From: Pseudomonas sp. Au-Pse12
GTDB lineage: Bacteria > Pseudomonadota > Gammaproteobacteria > Pseudomonadales > Pseudomonadaceae
DNA length: 64,000 nt
Reading direction: 5' to 3'
Assembly: GCF_021341665.1 (NCBI RefSeq)
Contig: NZ_JAJTTH010000002.1
Coordinates: 1 to 64,000 of the forward strand
Under the pieces are notes generated by a model that saw only the letters and a program-made list of their open reading frames with translations, did no database searches and was not told the DNA's origin. Positions 26,506 to 35,105 of this stretch are shown here, in pieces (the stretch's first letter is position 1; each line of letters opens with the position of its first letter). The position numbers were made by a program, and so were the translations under genes.

Positions 26506-27402
26506 GTGAGACTTGTCGATCTCCTGCGCCTGCTGTCACTGGCCGCCATCTGGGGCGCGAGCTTCTTGTTCATGCGCATCATCGCCCCGGTGCTGGGCAG
26601 CGTGCCCACCGCCTTCTTCCGAGTGTCGATCGCCGCGCTCGGGTTGCTGGTCATGCTGGCGCTGATGCGGGTCGACTGGAACTTTCGCGGCAAGCTCAAG
26701 ACCGTGCTGCTGCTCGGCGTGATCAACTCCGGCATACCGGCAACCCTGTATTCGGTGGCAGCCCAGGTGCTGCCCGCCGGCTACTCGGCGATCTTCAATG
26801 CCACCACGCCCTTGATGGGCGTGTTGATCGGCGGGCTGTTCTTTCATGAGCGGCTGAGCCTGAGCAAGATCACCGGGGTCTGCCTGGGCCTGTTCGGCGT
26901 GGGTATCCTGACCCGCGCCGGCCCCATGGCCTTCGACCATGACCTGCTGCTGGGCGCCCTGTCCTGCCTGATGGCCACCACCTGCTACGGCTTTGCCGGG
27001 TTCCTCGCCCGGCGCTGGCTGGATCAGGCTGGCGGCCTGGACAGCCGCCTCTCGGCCCTGGGCAGCATGCTCGGCGCAACCTTGTTGCTGTTGCCGCTGT
27101 TCGCCTACAACGCCATCAACCAGCCGCCGGCCAGTTGGGGGGGCTGGAGCGTGTGGCTGTCGCTGCTTGGGCTGGGGCTGGGCTGCACGGCTTTTGCCTA
27201 TGTGCTGTATTTCCGCCTGCTCAGCGCCATCGGCCCGGTGCGTTCGATGACCGTGACCTTCATGATCCCGCCGTTCGGCGTGCTTTGGGGAGCCTTGCTG
27301 CTGGATGAGCCGCTGTCCATGGCGCACCTGTATGGTGGCGCGCTGATTGCCGGGGCCCTGTGGCTGGTGCTGCGGCCGACGGTCACCCCCACCGCTCGCT
27401 GA
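26506..27402 (+). CDS. DMT-superfamily (EamA) transporter
   Basis: A 298-residue inner-membrane protein with ten predicted helices in two EamA repeats (IWGASFLFMRIIAPVLG near the start; LSLLGLGLGCTAFAYVLYFRLLSAIGPVRSMTVTFMIPPFGVLWGALLLDE near the end), typical of metabolite exporters such as RhtA/YdcZ relatives. The GTG at 26506, six bases after AAGGAA, is preferred to an ATG at 26455 that lacks a good ribosome site. It lies 71 bp after the chemoreceptor. Substrate unknown. Confidence 0.85.
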   Translation: MRLVDLLRLLSLAAIWGASFLFMRIIAPVLGSVPTAFFRVSIAALGLLVMLALMRVDWNFRGKLKTVLLLGVINSGIPATLYSVAAQVLPAGYSAIFNATTPLMGVLIGGLFFHERLSLSKITGVCLGLFGVGILTRAGPMAFDHDLLLGALSCLMATTCYGFAGFLARRWLDQAGGLDSRLSALGSMLGATLLLLPLFAYNAINQPPASWGGWSVWLSLLGLGLGCTAFAYVLYFRLLSAIGPVRSMTVTFMIPPFGVLWGALLLDEPLSMAHLYGGALIAGALWLVLRPTVTPTAR

Positions 27403-27412
27403 CCCGAGGCTC

Positions 27413-27586
27413 CTGTGGCCACGGCTACGCGCGGGTCGTGTAGCCGCTGCCGCAGGCTGCAAACGGCTTGGGCGGCATCCCGACGCCGCAGACGCGGCAA
27501 TCTGGCGCCCCCCACAAGGTTCGGCAACAGACCGTCAAGCAAGGCCCTGCGGGCCTTTTCGCAGCCTCGCCGGAGCTTGGCAGCGG
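27413..27586. repeat. Composite intergenic repeat between convergent genes
   Basis: GTGTAGCCGCTGCCGCAGG (from about 27438) is followed by a hairpin unit at 27532-27570. The hairpin unit is nearly base-for-base identical (one difference over about 39 bp) with 47379-47417, and an inverted relative lies at 3100-3137. Confidence 0.7.
27541..27559 (+). terminator. Rho-independent terminator inside the composite repeat
   Basis: AAGGCCC-TGC-GGGCCTT with a T-run (27556-27559), 138 bp beyond the DMT gene stop. On the opposite strand it faces the end of the aldehyde dehydrogenase gene. Confidence 0.6.
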
Positions 27587-29176
27587 CTACGGAGTGCAAA
27601 GCGCGGCGCTGCTCATCTCGCCATCCACCAGGCGCCGGATACCCAGCGGGTTGGCATTGCGCAGGGCGTCGGGCAGCAGGGCGTCCGGGTAGTTCTGGAA
27701 GCACACCGGGCGCAGGAAGCGCTCGATCGCCAGGCTGCCCACCGAGGTGCCACGGGGATCGGACGTCGCCGGATAGGGCCCGCCGTGAACCATCGCATCG
27801 CAGACTTCGACTCCGGTCGGATAGCCATTGAGTAACAGCCGGCCAGCCTTTTCCAGCAACACCTCGGTCAGCCAGCGATGCTCCAGCAACTCCTCTTCCT
27901 CGCCGATCAGGGTCGCGGTCAACTGACCACGCAAGCCCTGCAAGGCCGCTGTCAGCTCACTAAGATCCGCCACTTCGATGACAATGCTGGCCGGTCCAAA
28001 GACCTCTTCCTGCAGCCGTTCATCGCCCTCCAGCAACAAACTGACATCCGCCTGAAACAGCTGAGGCTGTGCCTGTGCGCCCTGCTGCGGCTGACCCGCC
28101 AGGTGCCGCAGGCGCGGATGCTGGTGCAAGGCTTCGAGCCCCTGGCAATAGCTGGCCAACGTACCGCTGTTGAGCATGGTCTGTGCTGCCTGCTGAGCCA
28201 TCTGTGCGCTGAGCTGTTGGATAAACGCGCTGAACTGCGCTGAGCGCAGGCCGATGATCAAGCCTGGGTTGGTGCAAAACTGCCCCGCGCCCAGGGTCAC
28301 CGACCCCGCCAGTTCGGCGGCGATCTGCGCCCCCCGAACCTTGAGCGCCTCGGGCAGCAGGATCACCGGGTTGATGCTCGACATTTCGGCGAACACCGGG
28401 ATCGGCTGCGGCCGGCTGGCGGCCATCTGGCACAAGGCGTTGCCGCCCTTGAGGGAGCCGGTAAAGCCCACCGCCTGGATCGCCGGGTGCTTGACCAGCC
28501 ACTCACCGACCCCGGCGCCGTAGATCATATTGAACACTCCGGCCGGCATTTCGCTGCGCTGCGCCGCCCGGATGATCGCGTCCGCCACCCACTCGGCGGT
28601 CGCCATGTGCCCGCTGTGGGCCTTGAACACCACCGGGCAACCGGCGGCCAGGGCCGCGGCGGTGTCGCCACCGGCAGTGGAGAACGCCAAGGGGAAATTG
28701 CTCGCCCCAAACACCGCCACCGGCCCCAGGCCAATGCGGTACTGACGCAGGTCCGGGCGCGGCAGCGGCTGGCGCTGGGGCAAGGCGCGATCGATCCGCG
28801 CGGCATGAAAATCGCCACGCCGCAGCACCCTGGCGAACAAGCGCAGTTGCCCGCTGGTACGCCCGCGCTCGCCCTGGATACGCCCAGCGGGCAGAGCGGT
28901 TTCCCGGCAGACGGTGGCAATGAAGTCATCCCCGAGGCTGTCCAGTTCGTCGGCAATCGCATCGAGAAACCGGGCGCGCCGCTCGGCGCTGAGGTTGCGG
29001 TACAGCGGGTAGGCCTGCGCGGCGGCCCGGGCCGCGGCATCCACTTCCGCCGCGGTCGCCTGGAAGAAGCAGCCCGGCAGCGCTTGGCCAGTGCTGGCAT
29101 CCAGGCTGTGCAGTTGTACGTCGCCCAGGGCGCTGCGGGCGCCGCCGATGTAGTTGTGTCCAGACAAGCGAGTCAT
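27587..29176 (-). CDS. 2-oxoglutarate semialdehyde dehydrogenase (NADP+), aldehyde dehydrogenase family
   Basis: A 529-residue aldehyde dehydrogenase of the 2,5-dioxovalerate (alpha-ketoglutaric semialdehyde) group, oxidising the semialdehyde to 2-oxoglutarate at the end of non-phosphorylating pentose and hexarate pathways. Catalytic Cys301 (GAGQFCTNPG), general base Glu264 (FAEMSSINP) and Asn160 (GASNFPLAFS) are all present. It is the last gene of the leftward operon with the MFS, dehydratase and AraD1-like genes, 42 bp after the last. ATG at 29176 with AAGGAA. Its role as final step of pentonate breakdown rests on family and context. Confidence 0.9.
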   Translation of the reverse strand: MTRLSGHNYIGGARSALGDVQLHSLDASTGQALPGCFFQATAAEVDAAARAAAQAYPLYRNLSAERRARFLDAIADELDSLGDDFIATVCRETALPAGRIQGERGRTSGQLRLFARVLRRGDFHAARIDRALPQRQPLPRPDLRQYRIGLGPVAVFGASNFPLAFSTAGGDTAAALAAGCPVVFKAHSGHMATAEWVADAIIRAAQRSEMPAGVFNMIYGAGVGEWLVKHPAIQAVGFTGSLKGGNALCQMAASRPQPIPVFAEMSSINPVILLPEALKVRGAQIAAELAGSVTLGAGQFCTNPGLIIGLRSAQFSAFIQQLSAQMAQQAAQTMLNSGTLASYCQGLEALHQHPRLRHLAGQPQQGAQAQPQLFQADVSLLLEGDERLQEEVFGPASIVIEVADLSELTAALQGLRGQLTATLIGEEEELLEHRWLTEVLLEKAGRLLLNGYPTGVEVCDAMVHGGPYPATSDPRGTSVGSLAIERFLRPVCFQNYPDALLPDALRNANPLGIRRLVDGEMSSAALCTP

Positions 29177-29218
29177 GAGGCATTCCTTGACCGGCGCGCA
29201 GGGCCGGTGGTTGAAGAT

Positions 29219-30214
29219 TTACAGGGCACGCACCTGACCGATGGCCAAGGGCTGGGCGCTTTCGCCGAGGGTGTTTTCCAGGGGCGCGCCGAAGGCTTCA
29301 AGGCTGATCTGGAAGCGATCGCCGGGGCGCGTGCGCACGCCGTCGGCAAAGGACAGGGTGGCCGTGCCGAAGTAGTGGACGTGGACGTCGCCGGGACGCA
29401 GGAACTGCGCGTACTTGAAGTGGTGGTATTCGAGGTTGGCCAGGCTGTGGCACATGTTGTCCTCACCGCTGAGAAACTCCTTTTCCCAGAGCACTTCCGT
29501 GCCGCGGATGATCCGGCTGCGCCCCACCAGGTGCCGGGGCAGTTCGCCAACCCGCAGCTCCGGGCCATAGGCGCAGCAGCGCAGCTTCGAGTGGGCCAGG
29601 TACAGGTAGTTGCGCCGCTCCATCACATGGTCGGAGAACTCGTTGCCCAGGGCATAACCCACCCGGTACGGCTGGCCATCGTCACCGATCACATACAGAC
29701 CAGTGAGCTCCGGCTCCTCACCGGCATCCTCGGCAAAGGGCGGCACCGGAAAGTCGCCGCCGGGGCGCACGACAATGCTGCCATCCCCCTTGTAGAACCA
29801 TTCTGGCTGGGCCCCCACCTGCCCGGCCTCGGGTTTGCCACCTTCCAGGCCCCATTTGAAGATACGCATGGTGTCGGTCATGCCGGCTTCGACCTCGCCG
29901 TCATGCTGGTGCATCTTGTCCCGGGCCGAGGCGCTGCCCAGGTGTGTCAGGCCGGTACCGCTGACCAGGCAATGGGCCGGGTCCTCATGATCCAGGGGCG
30001 GTAGCACCCGGCCCTGCTGCAACAGTTGCCCATAGTCCGGCCCCGGGTCAGTGCCGCGCCGTTGCGCTTCCTGTTGCAGGCTGCACTGGTTGCGGATGGC
30101 CGCCAGGGCCAGCTCACGGGTGCTGACGGTATCGCGCAGTACTCGCAATTGCTGCCCTTCGACCACCCCGACCTGACGCTGGCCGGTGCTGCTGGCAAAT
30201 TGAATCAAGCGCAT
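29219..30214 (-). CDS. AraD1/GguC family FAH-fold protein (2-keto-3-deoxy sugar acid dehydratase)
   Basis: A 331-residue protein of the fumarylacetoacetate hydrolase fold, AraD1/GguC branch. Signature regions are RDKMHQHDGEVEAGMTDTMRIFKWGLEGGKP in the middle, GYALGNEFSDHVMERRNYLYLAHSKLR, and GDVHVHYFGTATLSFADGVRTRPGDRFQI near the end. In the pathway it would convert 2-keto-3-deoxy-pentonate to 2-oxoglutarate semialdehyde by losing water, linking the enolase-type dehydratase to the aldehyde dehydrogenase. ATG at 30214 with GGGAGAG upstream. It lies 52 bp after the dehydratase gene and 42 bp before the aldehyde dehydrogenase gene. Confidence 0.82.
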   Translation of the reverse strand: MRLIQFASSTGQRQVGVVEGQQLRVLRDTVSTRELALAAIRNQCSLQQEAQRRGTDPGPDYGQLLQQGRVLPPLDHEDPAHCLVSGTGLTHLGSASARDKMHQHDGEVEAGMTDTMRIFKWGLEGGKPEAGQVGAQPEWFYKGDGSIVVRPGGDFPVPPFAEDAGEEPELTGLYVIGDDGQPYRVGYALGNEFSDHVMERRNYLYLAHSKLRCCAYGPELRVGELPRHLVGRSRIIRGTEVLWEKEFLSGEDNMCHSLANLEYHHFKYAQFLRPGDVHVHYFGTATLSFADGVRTRPGDRFQISLEAFGAPLENTLGESAQPLAIGQVRAL

Positions 30215-30266
30215 GTTCGCTCTCCCACAGGCCTGCACGGCGCCGCCCGCAAGCGGCGCCCGAGGC

Positions 30267-31442
30267 TTATTCGATGATGTTGAATTCGCTCAGGTAGTCT
30301 TCGGAGATTTCCAGGCCCAGGCCCGGCTTGTGATCGTCGAGCTGGATGTAGCCCTTGACCGGCTGCGGCTCGCCCTTGAACACGTAGTAGAAGAGTTCGT
30401 TGCCGACCTCGACGTCGAACACCGGAAAGAACTCGGCCATCGGCGAGGCCGTGGTGGACAGCGTCAGGTGGTAGTTGTGCATCTGCCCGGCATGGGGAAT
30501 CACCGGCACCGACCAGGCTTCGGCCATGGCGTTGATCTTGCGCGCGGCGGTGATGCCGCCGACGCGGTTGGTGTCGTACTGGATCACGTCGACGGCGCGG
30601 CGTTCCAGCAGGTCCTTGAAGCCATAGGAGGTGAACTCGTGCTCGCCGCCGGAGATCGGCATGATGCCCATTTTCTTCAGCTCGACGTAGCCTTCCAGGT
30701 CGTCGGCGATCACCGGTTCCTCCAGCCAGCGCGGCTCGAACTCGGCCAGTTTGGGCAACATGCGCCGGGCGTACTCCAGGGTCCAGCCCATGTAGCATTC
30801 GAGCATGATGTCCACGTCGGGGCCGGCCAGCTCGCGCAGCGCCCGTACCTGTTCGATGTTGCGGCGCATCCCCGCCGGGCCGTCCTTGGGCCCGTAGCCG
30901 AAGCGCATCTTCAGTGCGCTGAACCCCTGGTTGAGGTAGCCCTGGGCCTCTTCGAGAAACAGGTCGAGATTGTCATTGGCGTAGAGCTTGGAGGCGTAGG
31001 TCCAGATCTTGTCCTTGGTGCGCCCGCCGAGGAGCTTGAACACCGGCTTGTTCACGGCCTTGCCCATGATGTCCCAGAGGGCGATGTCGATCGCCGAGAT
31101 CGCCGCCATGCCGATGCCCTTGCGGCCCCAGGCGTGGCTCTGACGGTACATTTTCTGCCAGATGTACTCGTTGTCGAACGGGTCTTCACCGATGGCGATC
31201 GGCGCCAGGTAGGTGTCGATGATCTCCTTGGCCACCCGCGGCGCCAGGGCACAGTTGCCGATGCCTACCAGGCCATTGTCGGTTTCCACTTCCACCACCA
31301 GCCAACCATGGAAACGGAATGAACCCATGGCATCGCCACGTTCGAAGAGGATGTCCGTGGCGTTGGTGCAGAAGTGCGCCTGGGGCGGCACGACGTTGCC
31401 TTTCCATTCGAAGACGCGGGTACGGATCGCTTTGATTTTCAT
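30267..31442 (-). CDS. lyxD: Enolase-superfamily sugar-acid dehydratase, probable L-lyxonate dehydratase
   Basis: A 391-residue (beta/alpha)7beta-barrel enzyme of the mandelate racemase subgroup, removing water from an aldonate. Visible are the KxR motif Lys178-Met-Arg180 (ALKMRFGYG), metal-ligand region MLECYMGW (Glu215), WLEEPV (Glu241), SGGEHEF (Glu267/His268), and the catalytic pair Asp290 (QYDTNRVGG) and His317 (VIPHAGQ). The KxR motif with a His-Asp dyad is, as I recall, the mark of L-lyxonate dehydratase; rhamnonate dehydratase has a different second-strand motif. The first metal ligand is Glu where Asp is usual. It lies between the MFS and AraD1-like genes. L-lyxonate is the best guess; another pentonate is possible. 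Confidence 0.8.
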   Translation of the reverse strand: MKIKAIRTRVFEWKGNVVPPQAHFCTNATDILFERGDAMGSFRFHGWLVVEVETDNGLVGIGNCALAPRVAKEIIDTYLAPIAIGEDPFDNEYIWQKMYRQSHAWGRKGIGMAAISAIDIALWDIMGKAVNKPVFKLLGGRTKDKIWTYASKLYANDNLDLFLEEAQGYLNQGFSALKMRFGYGPKDGPAGMRRNIEQVRALRELAGPDVDIMLECYMGWTLEYARRMLPKLAEFEPRWLEEPVIADDLEGYVELKKMGIMPISGGEHEFTSYGFKDLLERRAVDVIQYDTNRVGGITAARKINAMAEAWSVPVIPHAGQMHNYHLTLSTTASPMAEFFPVFDVEVGNELFYYVFKGEPQPVKGYIQLDDHKPGLGLEISEDYLSEFNIIE

Positions 31443-31475
31443 CAGGGGGGATTCCTTGCAAGGCTTGGGTAGTGA

Positions 31476-32801
31476 TCAGCCGACCTGGGCCGGTGTGAGC
31501 TGTTTAGGGGCGGTCGGGGTGTGCCGGGTGCGCAGACGGGACAGCAAGATGGCGCCGAAGATGCCCACCAGGGCCAGGGCGAACATGCCCGCACGCGGAT
31601 CGGCGAATTGGCTTTCCATCAAGGTCTTGAGGTTCGGCGCGACAAAACCGCCGAGGTTGCCGATGGAGTTGATCAGGGCAATGCCGCCGGCCGCCGCCGC
31701 TCCGCTGAGGTAGCCGGTGGGGAGGGTCCAGAACAGCGGCTGCACGGCGACAAAGCCGGCGGCGGCGAAACAGAAGGCCAGGACCACCGGGACCATGCTG
31801 CTACCCAGTGCCGAGGCGGCGATGCCCAGCGCGGCCATGGTCAGCATGACCACCGCCATGCGCCGGTGCTGGCCGCTGCGGTCGGCGTAGCGGGTGACCA
31901 GCCAAGTCACCACCAGGGCGCAGATCCACGGGATCGCCGTGATCAGGCCGACACTGAGGCCGACATGGCCATCCAGCAGCCCGGCGATGCGTGTCGGCAG
32001 GTAGAACACCACGCCGTAGACGCTCATCTGGATGGTGAAATAGGCCAGGCAGAACTGCATCACCCGCGGGTTGCGCAGGGCGCTGAGGAAACCGTGGGGG
32101 CTGCTGTCCTTTTTCTTCGCGTCCTCTTCAGCCAGGGCGTCATGCAGCGCCTGCTTCTGCGCGCCACTCAACCAGCGCGCGTCACCGGGACGGTCCACCA
32201 GGTAGAAGTAGGCGGCGATGCCGACCACCGACGCCATCAGGCCCTCGACCACGAACAGCCACTGCCAGTTGGTCAAGCCGAACACACCGTGGAACTCCAG
32301 CAGCCACCCCGACAGCGGGCTGCCCAGCACCAGCGCCAGGGGCAAGCCGAAGTAGAACAGCCCCAGGGCCTGGCCACGGCTCCGGGCCGGGAACCAGTAG
32401 GTCAGGTAGAGAATGATCCCCGGGAAGAAACCGGCCTCGGCCACTCCCAGCAGGAAGCGCAGGACATAGAACGTCTGGGCGTTGTGGGCAAACATCATCG
32501 CCGCCGACACCAGGCCCCAGGTGACCATGATCCGGCACAGCCAGACCCGCGCGCCGAGGCGATGCAACATGTAGTTGCTGGGGACTTCGAAGAAGGCATA
32601 ACCAACGAAGAAGATGCTCGCGCCAAAGGCGAAGGCCGCGTCGCCAAGACCGGTGTCGGCCTGCAGCGCGGCCTTGGCGAAGCCGACGTTGGAGCGGTCG
32701 ATGAAGGCCAGGATGTACATCAGGATCAGGAAGGGCAGTAGCCGCAGCCGACTTTTGGCGATGGCGCTGGCAAGTGCCGGCGCGGAATCTGGACGAGTCA
32801 T
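31476..32801 (-). CDS. MFS transporter, anion:cation symporter (ACS) family
   Basis: A 441-residue transporter with 12 predicted helices. MYILAFIDRSNVGFAKAALQADTGLGDAAFAFGASIFFVGYAFFEVPSNYMLHRLGARVW at the start is the classic phthalate/hexuronate permease (ACS) signature, as in GudP and RhmT. It should import the sugar acid used by the enzymes behind it. It is the first gene of the leftward operon: the promoter with the shared LysR-type motif lies 112 bp upstream (32913-32978). ATG at 32801 with AAGGAA. Confidence 0.9.
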   Translation of the reverse strand: MTRPDSAPALASAIAKSRLRLLPFLILMYILAFIDRSNVGFAKAALQADTGLGDAAFAFGASIFFVGYAFFEVPSNYMLHRLGARVWLCRIMVTWGLVSAAMMFAHNAQTFYVLRFLLGVAEAGFFPGIILYLTYWFPARSRGQALGLFYFGLPLALVLGSPLSGWLLEFHGVFGLTNWQWLFVVEGLMASVVGIAAYFYLVDRPGDARWLSGAQKQALHDALAEEDAKKKDSSPHGFLSALRNPRVMQFCLAYFTIQMSVYGVVFYLPTRIAGLLDGHVGLSVGLITAIPWICALVVTWLVTRYADRSGQHRRMAVVMLTMAALGIAASALGSSMVPVVLAFCFAAAGFVAVQPLFWTLPTGYLSGAAAAGGIALINSIGNLGGFVAPNLKTLMESQFADPRAGMFALALVGIFGAILLSRLRTRHTPTAPKQLTPAQVG

Positions 32802-32912
32802 GAGGATGTTCCTTGAGTGCCGGTCATGCCTTGCACAAGGGCAAGGCGGGCTTCTTGTAGTTGTTCGATCGCTTGAGGAAATGGCGCGGCGCCCCCCTCA
32901 ATCGATGGGGCG

Positions 32913-33013
32913 ACTTTAGCCAGGGCGGGCCGTAGCGGCTAATCACTTATGGGCATCCACCGATAACCCAGGGTGATCACATCACCCGGTTTATTGCTCT
33001 GCAGGGTTATCGG
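32913..33013 (-). promoter_or_regulatory. LysR-type regulated promoter C, with distal second site
   Basis: Leftward: an inverted GATC-N9-TATC box (32978-32962), core GGTTATCGGT (32968-32959), -35 TAGCCG (32941-32936), 17-bp spacer, -10 TAAAGT (32918-32913). The same layout occurs at 36505-36570 and 36684-36749. A second copy, GGGTTATCGG at 33004-33013 in the opposite direction, makes a perfect 10-bp inverted repeat with 32960-32969. A further dyad GGGTGAT-CAC-ATCACCC lies between them (32971-32987). The rest of this 346-bp gap holds the pdxA-side terminator and a REP-like sequence. Confidence 0.7.
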
Positions 33014-33020
33014 AAATCAG

Positions 33021-33056
33021 CACGCGCCGCCAAGCCGGCCGCTACAGGAGGGGCCG
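33021..33056. repeat. REP-like element
   Basis: Read leftward the stretch begins CTGTAGCGGCCGGCTTGGCGG, resembling the stem cores of the genome's other extragenic palindromes. It lies between two operons of the sugar-acid cluster. Confidence 0.4.
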
Positions 33057-33084
33057 ACTGCCAGCGCAGGCGATTTCATCAGTG

Positions 33085-33126
33085 GCAGAAACGAGAACGC
33101 ATTCCCCTGCCAGCGCAGGGGAATGC
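33085..33126 (-). terminator. Terminator-like hairpin after the PdxA homologue
   Basis: GCATTCCCCTG and CAGGGGAATGC form a perfect 11-bp stem (33099-33109 with 33116-33126) with a 6-base loop. Read leftward it is followed by a T-rich but interrupted tail. It lies 22 bp past the stop codon and separates the two leftward operons. Confidence 0.7.
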
Positions 33127-33147
33127 AGAAGGAAGGCAATGCTGCCT

Positions 33148-34152
33148 TCAGTGACGATGGGCGCCCATGCGACAGGCAATGTCGAAGGCCTGGTGAATGG
33201 CCCCGGCATTGGCCCTGCCCTGCCCGGCAATATCGAACGCCGTGCCATGGGCCGGCGTGGTGATGGGAATCGGCAGGCCACCCTGGACCGTGACGCCGCG
33301 GGAGAAGCCCATGAGCTTGATCGCGATCTGCCCCTGGTCGTGGTACATGGTCACCACCGCGTCGAACACACTGGCGTCGCCCTGGACCTTGAGGAAGATG
33401 GTATCGCCCGGGTAAGGCCCATCGGCGGCAATGCCCAGGGCCTGGGCGGTCCGTACCGCGGGGCCGATGATGTCCAGCTCCTCGCGGCCGAAGGAGCCGT
33501 TGTCGCCGTTGTGCGGGTTGAGCCCGCACACACCGATACGCGGCCGTGCCAGGCCGTTGCGCCTGAGGGCCTGATCGATCAGCTGGATGGCCTCCAGCAC
33601 GCGCGCCTGGTCGAGCAGCCCAGGCACCTCGGCCAAGGCTACATGGGACGTCACCCGTGAGGTCCAGAGATTGTCGAGGACATTGAACTCACAGAATGGC
33701 CCGTGGAAATCCAGCCGCTCGGCGAACCAGTGCAACTCATCGTTGTGGGCCATGCCCGCCATGTGCAGCGAGGTCTTGTTCAGCGGGCCGAACAGCACCG
33801 CGTCAGTGGCCCCCTCGCGGGTCAGGCCCAAGGCCAGTTCCAGGGTGTCAAGGCAATAGCGCCCGCCCATCACGCTGGCTTCGCAACGGGCAAACTCACC
33901 CGTTGTGCTACCACGAAAATCATAGAGCAGCGGTGTGTCATCACTGAACGCCAAGGACTCCAGTGAGCGTACCTTGCGGTAGGGGAACGCCACCCCGGCG
34001 ATGTCCATGCCACGGCGCGTTTCGGCTTCATCGGCAATCAGTATCACCTGGGCCTGGGCCCGTACCTGGGGCTGGCCCAACAACCGGGCGATGAGTTCCG
34101 GGCCGATGCCCGCCGGGTCCCCCAGGACCATGGCGATGGTGCTCTTGCTCAT
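33148..34152 (-). CDS. PdxA-family dehydrogenase lacking phosphate-substrate residues
   Basis: A 334-residue NAD(P)-dependent beta-hydroxyacid dehydrogenase of the PdxA fold (LGDPAGIGPE near the start). The three metal histidines are kept: His170, His214 (GLNPHNG) and His271 (MYHDQGQ), as is Lys279. Aligned by eye to E. coli PdxA, however, substrate residues His136-Thr137 are Glu139-Leu140, Asn283 is Thr288 and Arg292 is Ile297. These normally hold 4-phosphohydroxythreonine. So vitamin B6 synthesis is unlikely, and an unphosphorylated hydroxy acid is more likely. It overlaps the lactonase gene by four bases and no DUF1537 kinase is nearby. Confidence 0.82.
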   Translation of the reverse strand: MSKSTIAMVLGDPAGIGPELIARLLGQPQVRAQAQVILIADEAETRRGMDIAGVAFPYRKVRSLESLAFSDDTPLLYDFRGSTTGEFARCEASVMGGRYCLDTLELALGLTREGATDAVLFGPLNKTSLHMAGMAHNDELHWFAERLDFHGPFCEFNVLDNLWTSRVTSHVALAEVPGLLDQARVLEAIQLIDQALRRNGLARPRIGVCGLNPHNGDNGSFGREELDIIGPAVRTAQALGIAADGPYPGDTIFLKVQGDASVFDAVVTMYHDQGQIAIKLMGFSRGVTVQGGLPIPITTPAHGTAFDIAGQGRANAGAIHQAFDIACRMGAHRH

Positions 34153-35105
34153 GTCTCACTCCTTGCTGGTTCAGGCTCGGGGCGCGCATCCGCACCCGGC
34201 TCGCAACGGTAGAGCTGTTGCGCATTGCTATGGAACAGGCGCTGCTGGTCGGCCCGTGGCAGGTCGGCAACCAGCTGCTTGAAACCGCTGAAGATGCTGT
34301 CGAACGAACCGCACAGGCTGTCCACCGGGAAGTTACTGGCGAACATCGCCCGCTGGCTGCCGAACAGCTCGATCACCTGGCGCACGATCCAGGCGTTGTC
34401 CTCGGCCCGCCAAGCCTTGCCGGGCTGACCGAGCCCGGAAATCTTCACCGCCACATTCGGCCAGCGCGCCAACCGCGCCATGGCCCTGTGCCAAGCCTTG
34501 AGCCCCTGTTCACTGCGATCGCTGGGCAGGCCGGCATGGTTGAGAATCAGCCAGGTGCCGGGAAAATCCCGGGCCAGGCGTTCGGCTTCTCCAAGGTTCC
34601 ACCAGGGGGTCTGCAAATCGAAATGCAGGCCCAGCCCTTCGAGGGCGGCATAGCTGCGACGCCAATGCTCATTGCTCATCAGGCTGCGCACCCGCCCGGC
34701 TTCCTGAGGGGTCTGCGGCCCGCCCGGCTTGTGCCGGACACTGCGCACGGCGCGGTAGGACGCCTGCTCGGCAAGCAGCGCGATGGCCTCGGGATGGTCG
34801 AGCCAGGCTTGAGCCACCACCGCATTGGGCACCCCGTAGCGCGCCGCCAGTTGCTGGGTGAAACGTGTCTCGCCGATGGGGTCGCTCGGGTCCCATTCGG
34901 TTTCCACATACACGGTCTGCACCACCCGGTGGGTGCCGGCATCGCGGAAATAGTCATCGGGAAAATAGCGCCGCTTGATGGCGCTGTAGTCGCCATAGCG
35001 AAAATCCACTCGCGCCTCGGGGGTCAGCCATGGGTGGTGGTTGATCGAGGGGTCCCAGAAGTGCTGGTGGGCGTCGACGATCGGTCCGTCCCAAAGTTCA
35101 GCCAT
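34149..35105 (-). CDS. COG3618 amidohydrolase-fold lactonase
   Basis: A 318-residue TIM-barrel hydrolase of the amidohydrolase-2/COG3618 family, whose members open sugar lactones (fuconolactone, rhamnonolactone and similar). Metal-site residues appear in VDAHQHFWD (Asp11, His13, His15), in ILNHAGLPSD and in MFASNFPVD near the end. In this operon it would hydrolyse an aldonolactone to the free acid for dehydration. It overlaps the PdxA homologue downstream by four bases (ATGA) and the MFS gene upstream by eight, so all three are one transcriptional and translational unit. Confidence 0.87.
   Translation of the reverse strand: MAELWDGPIVDAHQHFWDPSINHHPWLTPEARVDFRYGDYSAIKRRYFPDDYFRDAGTHRVVQTVYVETEWDPSDPIGETRFTQQLAARYGVPNAVVAQAWLDHPEAIALLAEQASYRAVRSVRHKPGGPQTPQEAGRVRSLMSNEHWRRSYAALEGLGLHFDLQTPWWNLGEAERLARDFPGTWLILNHAGLPSDRSEQGLKAWHRAMARLARWPNVAVKISGLGQPGKAWRAEDNAWIVRQVIELFGSQRAMFASNFPVDSLCGSFDSIFSGFKQLVADLPRADQQRLFHSNAQQLYRCEPGADARPEPEPARSET

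Noticed and set aside
33148..34152. Calling the PdxA homologue vitamin B6 biosynthetic PdxA
   Set aside because: The residues that bind the phosphorylated substrate are changed and the gene lies in a sugar-acid operon overlapping a lactonase.
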